From Nostoc linckia z4 (GTDB lineage: Bacteria > Cyanobacteriota > Cyanobacteriia > Cyanobacteriales > Nostocaceae), in the NCBI RefSeq assembly GCF_002608075.1, contig NZ_LAHA01000036.1, positions 1 to 64,000 of the forward strand: 64,000 nt of DNA, written 5' to 3'. Below are positions 27,272 through 37,029 of this stretch, in pieces. The position numbers were made by a program, and so were the translations under genes. The notes beneath the pieces are model-generated. The model was not told the origin of the DNA. It searched no databases and was given only the letters and a program-made list of their open reading frames with translations. Position 1 is the stretch's first letter; each line of letters opens with the position of its first letter.

Positions 27272-28327
27272 TCATTTAATTATTAATCTGTTGTAAATTA
27301 GTATGTCTGCTGCTAAAACAAAAAAGAATAAAATACCTTGAAACATTCCAGCTAAAGCTAAAGGAAGTCCCAATTTAATTTGTACTAATTCGCTGCCTAC
27401 ATACAAAAGTGCTATGAGTAAACTAGATAAAATAATACCCAGTGGATTTAATCTACCGATAAAAGCAGCAATAATAGCAGTGTAGCCGTAACCAGGAGAA
27501 ATACTAGGGCGTAGTTGACCAATAGGGCCTAACACTTCGCAAACACCAGCTAAACCTGCTAAGCCACCGCTAATGAGGAGAGTTAGCCAGATAATGCGAT
27601 CGCTATCTATCCCAGCATATACCGCAGCCTTAGCACTAGAACCAATTACCCGGACGCTGAAACCAAAAAACGTTTGTCGCAATACTCCCCAAATTAACAC
27701 AGCCGCCACAACTGCGAAAATTACACCTAAATGCAACCTTGTACCAGCAATTAATGGTTGTAAGCTAGCAAATTTACTAAAAGGTGCAGATTCAGGAAAG
27801 TTAAATCCTTGGGGATCTTTTAATACCCCATGTACCAAATAATTTAAAACAGAAATTGCTATATAATTTAACATCAAACTTGTAAGAATTTCGTTCGTAT
27901 TAAATCTCACCTTCAGCCAAGCAGAAATACCTGCCCAAATAGCACCACCCAACACGCCAGCAATTAAGCTCAGTAGCAATAAACTATAATTATTAATACT
28001 AGGAAAACCTAAAGCTACAGCACTACCACAAATCGCGCCGATAGTAAACTGTCCTTCTGCACCAATATTCCACACCTTACCTTGAAAACACACCGATAAA
28101 CCAACAGCAATTAATAAAATTGGTGCTGCCTTGACAGTTAATTCTGACAATCCATAAAAGTTGGTTAAAGGCGAAATTAATAAAGTTTGTAAAGTAGCGA
28201 TCGGCGGCTTACCCAGTGAATAAAATAATATAAATCCCAGAATCACCGTTGCCAGTATTGCAACCATAGGTGATAAAACTTGCCATATTTTCGACGGGAC
28301 ACTACGGGGTTCAAGTTGAATGAGCAT
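27272..28327 (-). CDS. ABC transporter permease, nucleoside/BMP type (NupP/YufP-like)
   Basis: 351 aa, about ten membrane segments. LPILIAVG-type (APILLAVGLSVCFQGKVWNIGAEGQ) and the downstream SGGLAGLAG motif define the first permease of nucleoside-type BPD_transp_2 systems. First gene of a leftward run: this permease, Uma2, deacetylase, second permease, xdhC, MocA-like. The molybdo-factor genes hint that the imported solute is a purine handled by a molybdenum hydroxylase. Confidence 0.88.
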   Translation of the reverse strand: MLIQLEPRSVPSKIWQVLSPMVAILATVILGFILFYSLGKPPIATLQTLLISPLTNFYGLSELTVKAAPILLIAVGLSVCFQGKVWNIGAEGQFTIGAICGSAVALGFPSINNYSLLLLSLIAGVLGGAIWAGISAWLKVRFNTNEILTSLMLNYIAISVLNYLVHGVLKDPQGFNFPESAPFSKFASLQPLIAGTRLHLGVIFAVVAAVLIWGVLRQTFFGFSVRVIGSSAKAAVYAGIDSDRIIWLTLLISGGLAGLAGVCEVLGPIGQLRPSISPGYGYTAIIAAFIGRLNPLGIILSSLLIALLYVGSELVQIKLGLPLALAGMFQGILFFFVLAADILIYNRLIIK

Positions 28328-28384
28328 AAATGTAAATTAGAAACTATTTATAAAGTAAATCTTAAGTAGTGGGGTGGCAAAGCT

Positions 28385-28520
28385 AAAATAGACTTCTTGC
28401 AGAAGTCGGGAAAAGGAGAAGGGGAAAGGGGGAAAGGTTTGGTATTTTTCCTTTACCCTTTAACCTTTTCCCTTTTCCCACCTCTTGCAAAAAGTACTTT
28501 TGCAAGAGGTCTAATGTAGC
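28385..28520. repeat. Palindromic repeats in a gene-free stretch
   Basis: A GACTTCTTGCAGAAGTC palindrome near 28391, purine/pyrimidine inverted block at 28410-28480, then a perfect CCTCTTGCAAAAAGTACTTTTGCAAGAGG-type palindrome at about 28491-28519 (14-bp arms). 28525-28650 is a further GC-rich dispersed repeat (AACCCAACACCG end). No gene is seen between 28328 and 28718. Confidence 0.75.
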
Positions 28521-28662
28521 CAAAAATTGTAGGTTGGGGCAGCCCTGCGTTGGACGGGTTAAGAGGCTTGTAACGCTAACGCGGAACTCATAGGGTAGCA
28601 AGTGGCGTTTGAACGAAGTGAAACCCAACACCGACTAAGTACGGTAAAACCATTTTGGCAAT

Positions 28663-28687
28663 AAAAAAACCCGCATAAACGGGTTAA
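28663..28687 (-). terminator. Intrinsic terminator
   Basis: On the minus strand: AACCCG-TTTATG-CGGGTT followed by TTTTT. It lies just downstream of the peroxiredoxin remnant and would end transcripts from the thioredoxin-like gene and the remnant. Confidence 0.85.
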
Positions 28688-28718
28688 TTGTTAGTTCATA
28701 TTGTCAATCTTGAGAAAC

Positions 28719-28833
28719 TTATACGGCAGAGAAGTAACTTTTAGATTTGACGCCATCGGGAACCATTGTTCGATCTCCTTCTTGCCAACCTGCTAGACAA
28801 ACTTCATCAAGATGAGTTTGCACGTATTCAGGT
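28719..28833 (-). pseudogene. C-terminal remnant of a 2-Cys peroxiredoxin
   Basis: Minus-strand frame reads PEYVQTHLDEVCLAGW, then EGDRTMVPDGVKSKSYFSAV and stop. This is the last about 36 residues of a typical 2-Cys peroxiredoxin, including the resolving cysteine in EVC(P/L)AGW. The catalytic N-terminal part is absent: the sequence upstream is the 3' end of the thioredoxin-like gene. The loss of an about 160-codon 5' part suggests a deletion or replacement that placed a different gene before the old 3' end and terminator. Confidence 0.8.
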
Positions 28834-28841
28834 ATTAAAAA

Positions 28842-29280
28842 TTAGCTATTTTCGATTATACGGTTGATGAATTCAAATGCTTGTGAGGGGTAATTTGGAT
28901 TAATATATATTCCCTGTAACGGTCGACCGTTTTTGACGACAGTAATTCCTGGGAAAGGTGGGTATATTCGTGGTGCGAGAATAGTGTTGTAAATGTATCC
29001 ATTCTCTTCAGCACTGCCTACAGCAAGTTTGTATTTATCACCATAAGTCTTTTCAACTTCAGATTTTAACTTTGTTTTGACATCTTCAGGGAACGCATCC
29101 GAAACCAAAAGTACAATTACAGTCTTGTCGGATTTTAATAATTCGCTTTCAAAATTTCCTTCATTAACGGTCACCCAATTAGCCGCCATCGCTGGTGATG
29201 GCAAAAACATCAAGGTACTTACAACCACAACTAACAACACTGATACTAAGCGTCGTCCGAATTTAGCAATACTTTTCATG
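28842..29280 (-). CDS. Exported thioredoxin-fold-like protein
   Basis: About 146 aa from MKSIAKFGRR. Clear signal peptide (residues 1-33, AMA-ANW cleavage site). The mature part resembles a thioredoxin fold without CxxC (VIVLLVSDAFPEDVK, GITVVKNGRPLQGIY), so a redox role is unlikely. The frame extends upstream to 29342, but the later ATG in front of the signal peptide is preferred. Its 3' end abuts the peroxiredoxin remnant by 8 bp. Function unknown. Confidence 0.75.
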
Positions 29281-29340
29281 ATTTTCTCTACGTAAATCGA
29301 AAACTTCGTAAAGAACTTAACATGACTGAAAAACAGATGC

Positions 29341-29402
29341 AAGGACAGTTAAGACACTTAAGCAGAAATATAAGGACAGATAAGACACTTAAGCAAAAAT
29401 AT
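29341..29402. repeat. 31-bp direct tandem duplication
   Basis: AAGGACAG(T/A)TAAGACACTT at 29341 and again at 29372, period 31. It is directly upstream of the exported protein gene. The rest of 29403-29692 holds only an AAGCACTTTAGTGCTT palindrome (29634-29649) and no gene. Confidence 0.8.
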
Positions 29403-29692
29403 ATTGCGATTAGTGGTCTATTAAGTTTGAATTGATGGATAAATTCGGTTAAGTTGGAGGCGAAGATCTTCTGTAGTAAATCGCTAGTCGATGTCTGTGA
29501 GTTGTTCCGTGAGCGATAAATTTTAGTATCAGAACTTTGGCCTCCTGTTTTTAATTGAGATAGTGTGAGTCTGGTAGATTGTGCGCGAGTACCAACTCAC
29601 GGCCTATCGCAAAAGTTTTGAGAGGTTTGTAGTAAGCACTTTAGTGCTTAAAAAAGCAAAGACTAAAGTCCTGAATACAAACGCCCCATTTT

Positions 29693-30316
29693 TTACTTCT
29701 TTGCTTGTATAACTTGCAAACTACCACCTGCATACAAAGTTGGCTTACCCACCTCAAACCCAGTTTCTGTTAACAAACCAGGTAAATCAGTTTTTAATAA
29801 TTCCCAAGCCGTTTCTGTCTCAAACAACAACAAAAATAGTGATACTCCAGGCCAAAATATGGGATTTGTGGGAGCGTGAAAATCTATCAGAGTAAATACT
29901 CCTCCTGGCTTCAACACCCGATAAACTTCATTAATAATCTTTCGTAATTGCTGGGGTTGCATTTCGTGTAGTGCAGCGCTGGTATGCACCACATCAAACA
30001 GATTATCTGCAAATGGCATTTCCTCAGCAAAAGCTTGCACGTAAGAAGCTGATGGTACATTTTGCCGTGCCCGTTGCAAGGAAAAAGGCGAAGCATCTAG
30101 TCCTGTTACATTTTGTGACAGTTTTACCAAAAATTGTGTTGTTTGGCCACTACCGCAACATAAATCTAAAACCTGAGTAGCTGAGTCAATTGTTAAGCCT
30201 TGCAAAGCAAGTTGTCGAAAACGACCTTCACCACCTACACTTAAGGCTGCTAAACGAGAAATACCGTCATATAACCACTGATAGCGGTAACTCCAATCTC
30301 TTAAAATTGTTGCCAT
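29693..30316 (-). CDS. Class I SAM-dependent methyltransferase (UbiE-like)
   Basis: 207 aa. SAM-binding motif I VLDLCCGSGQTT, motif II GLDASPFSL, then FDVVHTSAALHEM and VLKPGGVFTLIDFH. General resemblance to MenG/UbiE methyltransferases of quinone and other lipid pathways. Divergent from hemH with 94 bp between starts. Substrate unknown. Confidence 0.88.
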   Translation of the reverse strand: MATILRDWSYRYQWLYDGISRLAALSVGGEGRFRQLALQGLTIDSATQVLDLCCGSGQTTQFLVKLSQNVTGLDASPFSLQRARQNVPSASYVQAFAEEMPFADNLFDVVHTSAALHEMQPQQLRKIINEVYRVLKPGGVFTLIDFHAPTNPIFWPGVSLFLLLFETETAWELLKTDLPGLLTETGFEVGKPTLYAGGSLQVIQAKK

Positions 30317-30410
30317 TGCATATTTCCTTGCTATTAAGCTTTATATTTAATAAAGATATATTGTTAACATTAGTAAAAAACCTGAAAAGTATCGGGGGAA
30401 AGTAACTGCT

Positions 30411-31577
30411 ATGGGTCGTGTAGGCGTCTTATTACTCAATCTCGGTGGCCCCGATAAGCTAGAGGATGTGGGGCCGTTTTTGTACAACCTATTTTCCGAT
30501 CCGGAAATTATTCGCCTACCGTTTCGTTGGTTGCAAAAACCCCTAGCTTGGTTCATAGCCACCCGACGAACCAGAACATCTCAAGAAAATTATAAGCAAA
30601 TTGGTGGCGGTTCCCCACTGCGGCGGATTACAGAAGCCCAAGGTGAAGCCCTCAAAGAACAATTAAGTTATTTAGGGCAACAAGCTAATATTTATGTGGG
30701 AATGCGTTACTGGCATCCGTATACAGAAGAAGCGATCGCCCAGCTTACCCAGGATAATGTAGAACAGCTGGTAATCTTGCCACTTTATCCCCAGTTTTCT
30801 ATCAGTACCAGTGGTTCCAGCTTCCGGCTTTTAGAAAAGCTTTGGCAACAAGACCCCAAACTTCAACGCATTGATTACACCGTCATTCCTTCCTGGTACA
30901 AACAATCAAGCTACCTGCAAGTAATGGCGGAACTCATAGCCCAAGAACTCGAACAATTTCCCAACCCAAATGACGTTCATATCTTCTTCAGCGCTCACGG
31001 AGTCCCCAAAAGCTACGTTGAAGAAGCAGGCGACCCCTACCAACAAGAAATTGAGGAATGTACTGCCTTAATTATGGAGACCCTCAATCGACCCAATGCC
31101 CACACCTTGGCTTATCAAAGTCGCGTCGGCCCAGTGGAATGGCTGCAACCTTATACTGAGGATGCCCTGAAAGAACTAGCCGCACAAGGTGTGAAAGATT
31201 TGGTAGTCGTACCCATCAGTTTTGTTTCAGAACACATTGAGACACTACAAGAAATCGATATTGAATATCGAGAAGTGGCAGAAGAAGCAGGAATTCACAA
31301 CTTCCGTCGCGTACCAGCTCCCAATACCCATCCAGTATTTATTAACGCACTAGCCGAATTAGTGATTGATGCGCTGAAAAACCCCAGTTTCAAGCTGTCC
31401 CAAGCAGCCCAAATGAAAAAAATGGTGAAAATGTATCCCCAAGAACGTTGGGAGTGGGGTCTCACCACTAGCGCCGAAGTGTGGAACGGTCGCATTGCCA
31501 TGCTGGGCTTCATTGCCTTAATCATCGAGCTGATTACCGGTCAGGGTATATTGCATATGATTGGAATATTGCAATAA
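30411..31577 (+). CDS. hemH: Ferrochelatase with chlorophyll-binding C-terminal helix
   Basis: Inserts ferrous iron into protoporphyrin IX, the last step of heme synthesis. 388 aa, longer than bacterial HemH because of a cyanobacterial CAB/LHC-like tail. [15 protein letters not shown] opens the fold, [18 protein letters not shown] carries the conserved His, and [16 protein letters not shown] the conserved His/Glu. The tail has [12 protein letters not shown] (ExxNxRxAMxG chlorophyll-binding motif) and one transmembrane helix, so it is membrane-attached. The gene ends directly in a heptamer repeat. Confidence 0.97.
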   Translation: MGRVGVLLLNLGGPDKLEDVGPFLYNLFSDPEIIRLPFRWLQKPLAWFIATRRTRTSQENYKQIGGGSPLRRITEAQGEALKEQLSYLGQQANIYVGMRYWHPYTEEAIAQLTQDNVEQLVILPLYPQFSISTSGSSFRLLEKLWQQDPKLQRIDYTVIPSWYKQSSYLQVMAELIAQELEQFPNPNDVHIFFSAHGVPKSYVEEAGDPYQQEIEECTALIMETLNRPNAHTLAYQSRVGPVEWLQPYTEDALKELAAQGVKDLVVVPISFVSEHIETLQEIDIEYREVAEEAGIHNFRRVPAPNTHPVFINALAELVIDALKNPSFKLSQAAQMKKMVKMYPQERWEWGLTTSAEVWNGRIAMLGFIALIIELITGQGILHMIGILQ

Positions 31578-31740
31578 AGGGGAAAGGGTAAAGGGTAAAG
31601 GGTAAAGGGGAAAGGGGAAAGGGTAAAGGGTAAAGGGTAAAGGGTAAAGGGTAAAGGGTAAAGGGCAAAGGGTAAAGGGTAAAGGGTAAAGGGTAAAGGG
31701 CAAAGGGTAAAGGGCAAAGGGAAAAAGAAAGATCCCTCCT
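31577..31740. repeat. AAAGGGT heptamer array, about 22 copies
   Basis: Nearly uninterrupted (GGGTAAA)n with occasional GGGGAAA and GGGCAAA variants, immediately after the hemH stop. It is followed by the complementary CCCTTTAACC run at 31741-31766, so the transcript could fold back. Long open frames across it are artefacts of the seven-base period. Confidence 0.92.
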
Positions 31741-31787
31741 TTTCCCTTTAACCTTTCCCCTTTTCCCCAATCCCGATTCCCGATTCC

Positions 31788-32339
31788 CTACTCCCTAATC
31801 ACCACTCCCTGGCGATACCAGTCATACCACTGCTTAGCGCTACGAACTGCAAACCACAGCAAAATTAAAGCAATTAATCCTCCTTGCCAGGGAGCATCAA
31901 AGGCAAAAAGTACCAGAGCAATACATAAGGTATCTTGAAGAAATACTGCCCATAAGGGTAAGCCGCGTAACCTATAGAACCAACCCACTTGAACTAGCTG
32001 GAGTACTAAAGCTAACAAACCACCAGTTAAGCCAATCAGCCAGTGTGGTGTTGCTGTGGCAGAAGCTACCGCTAGCCCCATAATTGCCCCCACAAGGGGA
32101 GACATTAATAACTGAATCATTTGTAGGAGTCTTTGTCCCCATAGTTTCTTTGAGGCTAATAATTCAACTAACGACCAACTGGTAAGGCAGGTTAATAATA
32201 TTGGTGGAGAAATATGAGATAAAATTGGAACTTGCGACCACAAATTGCTTCCCTGCAACAGTCCAATAATCAGCAAAGGTATGCCTATTCTCATTCCTGC
32301 TGCCGCAGAAGCAGAGAGCGTAGCTAGGATTTCAATCAT
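31788..32339 (-). CDS. DUF4126-like integral membrane protein
   Basis: About 183 aa from MIEILATLS. Five or six hydrophobic helices with SASAAAGMRIGIPLL near the start and a PLVGAIMGLAVASA segment, matching the family I know as DUF4126. A longer frame to 32447 adds 36 residues that do not look like the family. Function unknown. It stands alone and converges with hemH. Confidence 0.75.
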   Translation of the reverse strand: MIEILATLSASAAAGMRIGIPLLIIGLLQGSNLWSQVPILSHISPPILLTCLTSWSLVELLASKKLWGQRLLQMIQLLMSPLVGAIMGLAVASATATPHWLIGLTGGLLALVLQLVQVGWFYRLRGLPLWAVFLQDTLCIALVLFAFDAPWQGGLIALILLWFAVRSAKQWYDWYRQGVVIRE

Positions 32340-32454
32340 CAAAGCACTCGCAGCACGAATAAACAAGTAAGTATTTGTTATGTATACTACCCACCGTTGT
32401 TGGTAATTACAGCAGCAGATTAGAAGTATTTTTTGGGCATGGGGCATGGGGGAA

Positions 32455-32533
32455 GCAGGGGAAAAGGTTAAAGGTTAAAGGGAAAAGGAATCAATTTAAT
32501 CTTTCCCCTTTTCCCTTTACCCCTTTCCCTTTC
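32455..32533. repeat. Inverted purine/pyrimidine block, second copy
   Basis: GGGAAAAGGTTAAAGGTTAAAGG, centre ATCAATTTAATC, then CTTTCCCCTTTTCCC. The same arms and centre as 17600-17693. At the 3' end of purB. Confidence 0.75.
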
Positions 32534-32544
32534 CCCAATAAGAT

Positions 32545-33840
32545 TTAAATTCCTAACCGTTGGTAAACTTCTTCTAAGTGCCGCAGATGTTGTTGGGGGT
32601 CGAAACACACCTCTAGTTCTGCTGGGGACAATTTTTCGGTAACGCGGGGGTCTTTGCTAATTAAGTCTTGGAAATTGCCTTCTGGCTTGTTCCAAGCGGC
32701 GTGGGCGCTTCCTTGAACGATCGCATAAGCTTCTTCACGGCTCAATCCCTTGTCTATCAAAGCTAGTAGCACTTTTTGACTGAAGACAACGCCGCCGTAG
32801 CAATTGAGGTTGCGTTCCATGTTCTCAGGATAAACCAGCAGGTTTTTCACTAACTCAGTGATTTCTACCAGCATAAAATGAGTCAAAATGCAACTATCTG
32901 GTAAAATTACCCGTTCTACGGAACTGTGGGAAATATCCCGTTCGTGCCATAAGGCAACGTTTTCCAAGGCTGCACCGGCATGGCTTCTCACAAGTCGTGC
33001 CATTCCTGTGAGCCGTTCGGAACGGATGGGATTGCGCTTGTGTGGCATGGCTGAGGAGCCTTTTTGTCCTTTGGCGAAAAATTCTTCGACTTCTAGAACG
33101 TCTGTTTTTTGGAGATTGCGAATTTCTACCGCAAAGCGTTCGATGGATGCCGCTAATAAAGCTAATTGTTGCACGTAGTCGGCGTGGCGATCGCGGGAAA
33201 TTACTTGTGTTGACGCGGTATCTGGTTGCAGTCCGAGTTTTTGGCAAGCGATGGCTTCTATTCGCGGTTCGACGTTGGCGTAGGTACCCACTGCACCAGA
33301 AATTTTACCCACGGCAATGGTTTGACGCAGAATTCTCAGGCGTTCTTGGTGTCGCAAAACTTCCGCTAACCAACCGGCTAGCTTGAAACCAAAAGTGATC
33401 GGTTCGGCGTGAATACCGTGCGATCGACCAATCATCACTGTATGACGATGCTCCTGTGCCTTTTGGCGAATCGCACCAATCAAATCTTCCACACGTTGCA
33501 ATAATACATCCAAACTAGCAACCAATTGCAGTGCTAAAGCTGTATCCAGTACATCGGAACTAGTTAATCCCAAGTGAATATAGCGTCCGGCATGTCCAAC
33601 ATATTCATTGACATTTGTCAAGAAAGCTATTACATCGTGGCGAACTTCAGCTTCAATTTCTAGCACCCGCTTTGGATCGAAATTTGCCTTTGCTTTAATT
33701 TCCTCAACAGCCTCAGACGGAATGTAACCCAACTCAGCCTGAGCCTCACAAACTGCGATTTCTACTTGCAGCCAGGTTTTTAACTTATAGGCTTCACTCC
33801 ACAAATTACCCATTTCGGGCAGAGTATAACGCTCAATCAC
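32545..33840 (-). CDS. purB: Adenylosuccinate lyase
   Basis: 431 aa, the normal length. Catalyses two fumarate-releasing steps in purine synthesis (SAICAR to AICAR, adenylosuccinate to AMP). The fumarase-superfamily signature GSSAMPHKRNPI is present, as are HLGLTSSDVLDT and GRSHGIHAEPITFG. Cytoplasmic homotetramer by family. The C-terminus ends normally before a repeat block. Confidence 0.97.
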   Translation of the reverse strand: MIERYTLPEMGNLWSEAYKLKTWLQVEIAVCEAQAELGYIPSEAVEEIKAKANFDPKRVLEIEAEVRHDVIAFLTNVNEYVGHAGRYIHLGLTSSDVLDTALALQLVASLDVLLQRVEDLIGAIRQKAQEHRHTVMIGRSHGIHAEPITFGFKLAGWLAEVLRHQERLRILRQTIAVGKISGAVGTYANVEPRIEAIACQKLGLQPDTASTQVISRDRHADYVQQLALLAASIERFAVEIRNLQKTDVLEVEEFFAKGQKGSSAMPHKRNPIRSERLTGMARLVRSHAGAALENVALWHERDISHSSVERVILPDSCILTHFMLVEITELVKNLLVYPENMERNLNCYGGVVFSQKVLLALIDKGLSREEAYAIVQGSAHAAWNKPEGNFQDLISKDPRVTEKLSPAELEVCFDPQQHLRHLEEVYQRLGI

Positions 33841-34097
33841 AATCTGGCACAGAATACAACGGTCATATTTTACAGTTTATTTAGCATATAGGAATCTGAT
33901 TTGATTTGTGAATTTGCTTGTTCAGGTGGGAAATGGGGAATAGGCAATGGGCAATAGGCAATCAGAAAATGTAAATGAAAAATCTGACAGTAAAATTATT
34001 ACCGTCAGCCGTAAGTAGCCATGTCTACGACGGGCTACGCCCAGCTTTTTTGCTTTGACGAATTAATTACATACCCATTAACTTGACTTTTGAGCAA
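33841..34097. other. Intergenic stretch without recognised feature
   Basis: AT-rich with an AATAGGCAATGGGCAATAGGCAAT repeat near 33938 and a short ACGGGCTACGCCC palindrome-like segment near 34028. No gene. Confidence 0.6.
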
Positions 34098-35129
34098 CTA
34101 AAAATGCTGGTTTCTTCTTTTATATCTCAAGCGTTTGGGTTTGGTAAAATTGCGAATTAAGCGGCTGATTAATTTAGAAAAAGACTGTTTATTATTACTT
34201 TGCTTTTTCTGAGGAGTATTGTTGCTGTTTGTTGTTTGATCGGTAGAGGTTTTCTCATCCAGAGGTATAGCATGTTTAGTAGGTGTAATTCCACTTCCAT
34301 GCCTCCTAGAATATACTTGAGTAAACTCAGCACCAAAAAAAAGAATTTGTGCTGCATAATTAACCCAGGCCAAAATCACCACTAGGGAACCCGCAGCACC
34401 ATAGGTGGAACCAAAACTACCATTCCCTAAATATTGCCCTAATAAAAATCTGCCAATGGAAAATAAAAATGAAGTGAGACTAGCTCCAATTAAAACATCA
34501 CTCCAAGCAATTTTGACATCTGGTAGAACTTTAAAAATTAGTCCGAATAGGAATGTAGTAATGACAAAAGAAATAATGAAATTGAGAATTTGCCAGAGAA
34601 AATCAACACCTGGTATTAAATTACTAAAGTAAGTGGCTAATGCTGCTAAAGCTGCACTAATGATCAGAGATACCAAAAGTAAAAAACCAATACCTAACAC
34701 CATTGCAAAGGAGAGAAAGCGTAGGCGAATCATGTTAGTTACAGTGCGTCCGGGTTTCGGTTTGACTTCCCAAATTGTATTAAGAGAATCTTGCAATTCA
34801 GTAAATAAACCAGTAGCACCTAACAGCAAAACTCCAACACTAATAATCGACGCCATCATACCAGTTTGTGGTTTGTTAGCATTCTGAATGGCTGTTTGGA
34901 TGAATTCTGCTCCAGACGCCCCGACTAAACCTTGAATTTGTCGGACAATTTCACCCCTAGCGGCTTCTTCTCCATACACCGCACCAGCGATCGCAATTAC
35001 AATGATTAGCAATGGTGCAATAGAAAAAATCGTGTAATAAGCCAACGCTGCGGCTAACCGAGAGGCTTTATCCTCACTCCATTCCTGAAAAGTCTCTTGG
35101 AACAACTTCCAAATCGCCTGCAAATTCAT
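34098..35129 (-). CDS. YihY/BrkB-family inner-membrane protein
   Basis: 343 aa with six to seven hydrophobic segments between about 30 and 260. The N-terminal SRLAAALAYYTIFSIAPLL and the GAAGSLVVILAWVNYAAQILFFGAEFTQVY block are diagnostic of the family once called ribonuclease BN. The tail from about 280 is polar and lysine-rich. Role unresolved in bacteria. Confidence 0.92.
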   Translation of the reverse strand: MNLQAIWKLFQETFQEWSEDKASRLAAALAYYTIFSIAPLLIIVIAIAGAVYGEEAARGEIVRQIQGLVGASGAEFIQTAIQNANKPQTGMMASIISVGVLLLGATGLFTELQDSLNTIWEVKPKPGRTVTNMIRLRFLSFAMVLGIGFLLLVSLIISAALAALATYFSNLIPGVDFLWQILNFIISFVITTFLFGLIFKVLPDVKIAWSDVLIGASLTSFLFSIGRFLLGQYLGNGSFGSTYGAAGSLVVILAWVNYAAQILFFGAEFTQVYSRRHGSGITPTKHAIPLDEKTSTDQTTNSNNTPQKKQSNNKQSFSKLISRLIRNFTKPKRLRYKRRNQHF

Positions 35130-35300
35130 TAAGCCAGTCTCCTTCTAGGGGATGTTTTTTAGTCCCTGATATATTGGATACTGATTTGCTAATGAGGCAC
35201 ATCTTCCCCAGGATATTACTGTAGCTGACTTGAGGAGGAATTCCGAGTTGTACTGCGATATATTGACTCCTGACTTGTGATTCTGAATTCTGACTCCTTT

Positions 35301-35918
35301 TTACTGCATTCTGTCAATTGTGCGATATTGAATTGCTTCTGCTACATGATTCGGTCTTAGCTCTTCCTCGGCTGCTAAATCTGCAATCGTCCGTGCTACT
35401 TTGAGAATGCGATCGCTTGCTCTTGCAGATAAACCTAATTTTCTAATTGCCGTTTCTAATAAATTGCGACTTCCATCATCTAGCTTGCACCATCTTTGCA
35501 AATGATTACTTTGCATTTGGGCATTGCAACGCAGATTTGCTTCTGTTTGAAAACGATTAATTGCGCGATCGCGTGCTTGTTGTACTCGTTGACGCACCGA
35601 TGTTGATGCTTCTCCTGTGGGTTGTTGGGTAATTTCTTCTGGTTTTAAGCGATTCACCGCCACTTGTAAATCAATTCGATCCATCAACGGCCCAGAAAGT
35701 TTTGCCCAATATTGCTCGCGTTGCCTGGGAGAACAAGTACACTGTTGGATAGTATCGCCATAATAACCACAAGGACAAGGGTTGGTACTCGCCACCAAAG
35801 TAAACTGCGCGGGAAACATCACTGATAATTTAGTACGGGAAATCGTCACAAAACCATCTTCTAAAGGTTGACGCAGAAATTCTAAAACATCGCGTTTAAA
35901 TTCCGTCAGTTCATCAGG
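35301..35918 (-). pseudogene. comM: comM 3' half, separated from its 5' half by the island
   Basis: C-terminal 205 residues of ComM/YifB (Mg-chelatase-like AAA+ protein): DELTEFKRDVLEFLRQP (Walker B Asp-Glu), TLVASTNPCPCGYYGD, SGPLMDRIDLQV and the Mg_chelatase_C region. It lacks the N-terminal domain and Walker A. The open frame continues to an ATG at 35978 inside the island, adding 20 foreign residues, so a fragment could be translated but would not bind ATP. Native sequence begins at the codon for the residue before Asp-Glu (35916-35918, CCT). The 5' half is at 52001-52915. Confidence 0.95.
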
Positions 35919-35930
35919 ATATTTTATATA
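35919..35930 (+). repeat. Left terminal inverted repeat of the island
   Basis: ATATTTTATATA directly after the comM codon pair for Pro/Leu-Asp. Complementary, with one mismatch, to the right end at 51989-52000. Confidence 0.7.
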
Positions 35931-36172
35931 GTTATTTTTTATAACCCTTGCAAAATAAGCTTTGTAGCTGTATGACATTCATATAAACGATAAATAATAC
36001 CTTTTTCCTGTACATTTCTCTTACATTCAAATAAGACACGCAATTTTGACCAAACTGTAATTAACATTACCCGATGGCTTTGTTTATACCAAGGTAAGTA
36101 GTAGCAAAAATGCTACCCCAATGGGACTCGCCACCTTAAAACATAAATGGCTCAAAAATTCAAGTGTAAGAC

Positions 36173-36790
36173 TCAAAAATATACGATTGATAAAAAGCTG
36201 CGATCGTTAAAACTTGAATTAACTTTACGAATTACCGTAGCATTCTTGTCAATATAATCAAGTAAATCTGGTTGCCGTTCTAAATCATCTTTAAAGATAA
36301 TGGGTGGACAGGCAAGATGGTTATCGTCAAATCCTTTATCTCTCCAAGCACGACGTGTAATTTTTGGTAGAGCTACAATAACTCTGGCTGCAACCTTATT
36401 ATTAAGTAATAAATTTTCGTCACAGCGATTTATGATAGCAAGCGCTTGTTTTTCAGCTTGCTCGATGGGAGCGAGGTATTTGCTGTGAAAACTAGGTATC
36501 ACTTTCCATTGGTTAGCCTTAATGTTTTCAATATCATTGATATCGATAAATTTAACTTCGATAATTGCTAACCCCAAATTCTTGCTAAGAATTAAAATAT
36601 CCATCTCACGGCGAGTTTGTTCCTCGTGGGAGAAAGCGCGATACCCCCATATTGCAATCCCTTCTCCTTGGGTCAAGTTCTGACGAAGTGTGTCCCAAAC
36701 AATTCGTTCGCCTTGATAACCTGCTCCACCAATTGACTCAGTTTCAATAAATTTCCAAGTAACAACTTGGCTATTAGTAGCTGTAACCAT
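36173..36790 (-). CDS. NERD-domain nuclease-like protein
   Basis: 205 aa. GGAGYQGERIVWDTLRQNL, EMDILILSKNLGLAIIEVKF give the NERD (nuclease-related) pattern with Glu, Asp and ExK of a PD-(D/E)XK core. NERD domains are usually joined to helicase or kinase domains; here the domain stands alone with about 90 extra residues. Leftmost island gene, reading towards the comM 3' half. Possibly the nuclease arm of a defence or DNA-processing module. Confidence 0.75.
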   Translation of the reverse strand: MVTATNSQVVTWKFIETESIGGAGYQGERIVWDTLRQNLTQGEGIAIWGYRAFSHEEQTRREMDILILSKNLGLAIIEVKFIDINDIENIKANQWKVIPSFHSKYLAPIEQAEKQALAIINRCDENLLLNNKVAARVIVALPKITRRAWRDKGFDDNHLACPPIIFKDDLERQPDLLDYIDKNATVIRKVNSSFNDRSFLSIVYF

Positions 36791-37029
36791 AAATATAGCT
36801 AGTTAGTTTATATAAAATATTGCTGACATTGTAATTTAATTGTCAGTTAAAAATTTTATGCTGGAACGTTTGTACAACAATAAATTATTTTTAACTATTA
36901 ATTTATAAAATGTCTACTTGAAAAAGCTAATTAAATATTTATAGATATTTGATACACCATCTCAATTATTGGGAACACTAAAATTAACCTTTTGCCGCTA
37001 TAAGTGTATTTAATGGGTGTGTCTGGATA

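Noticed and set aside
28383-28631. 82-aa open frame
   Set aside because: Composed of palindromic and purine repeats with no family resemblance.
31518-31770. Pro/Leu/Tyr-rich open frames
   Set aside because: Produced by the heptamer repeat on the reverse strand.
32888-33386. Long frames opposite purB
   Set aside because: Shadow frames of a well-conserved gene; no independent support.
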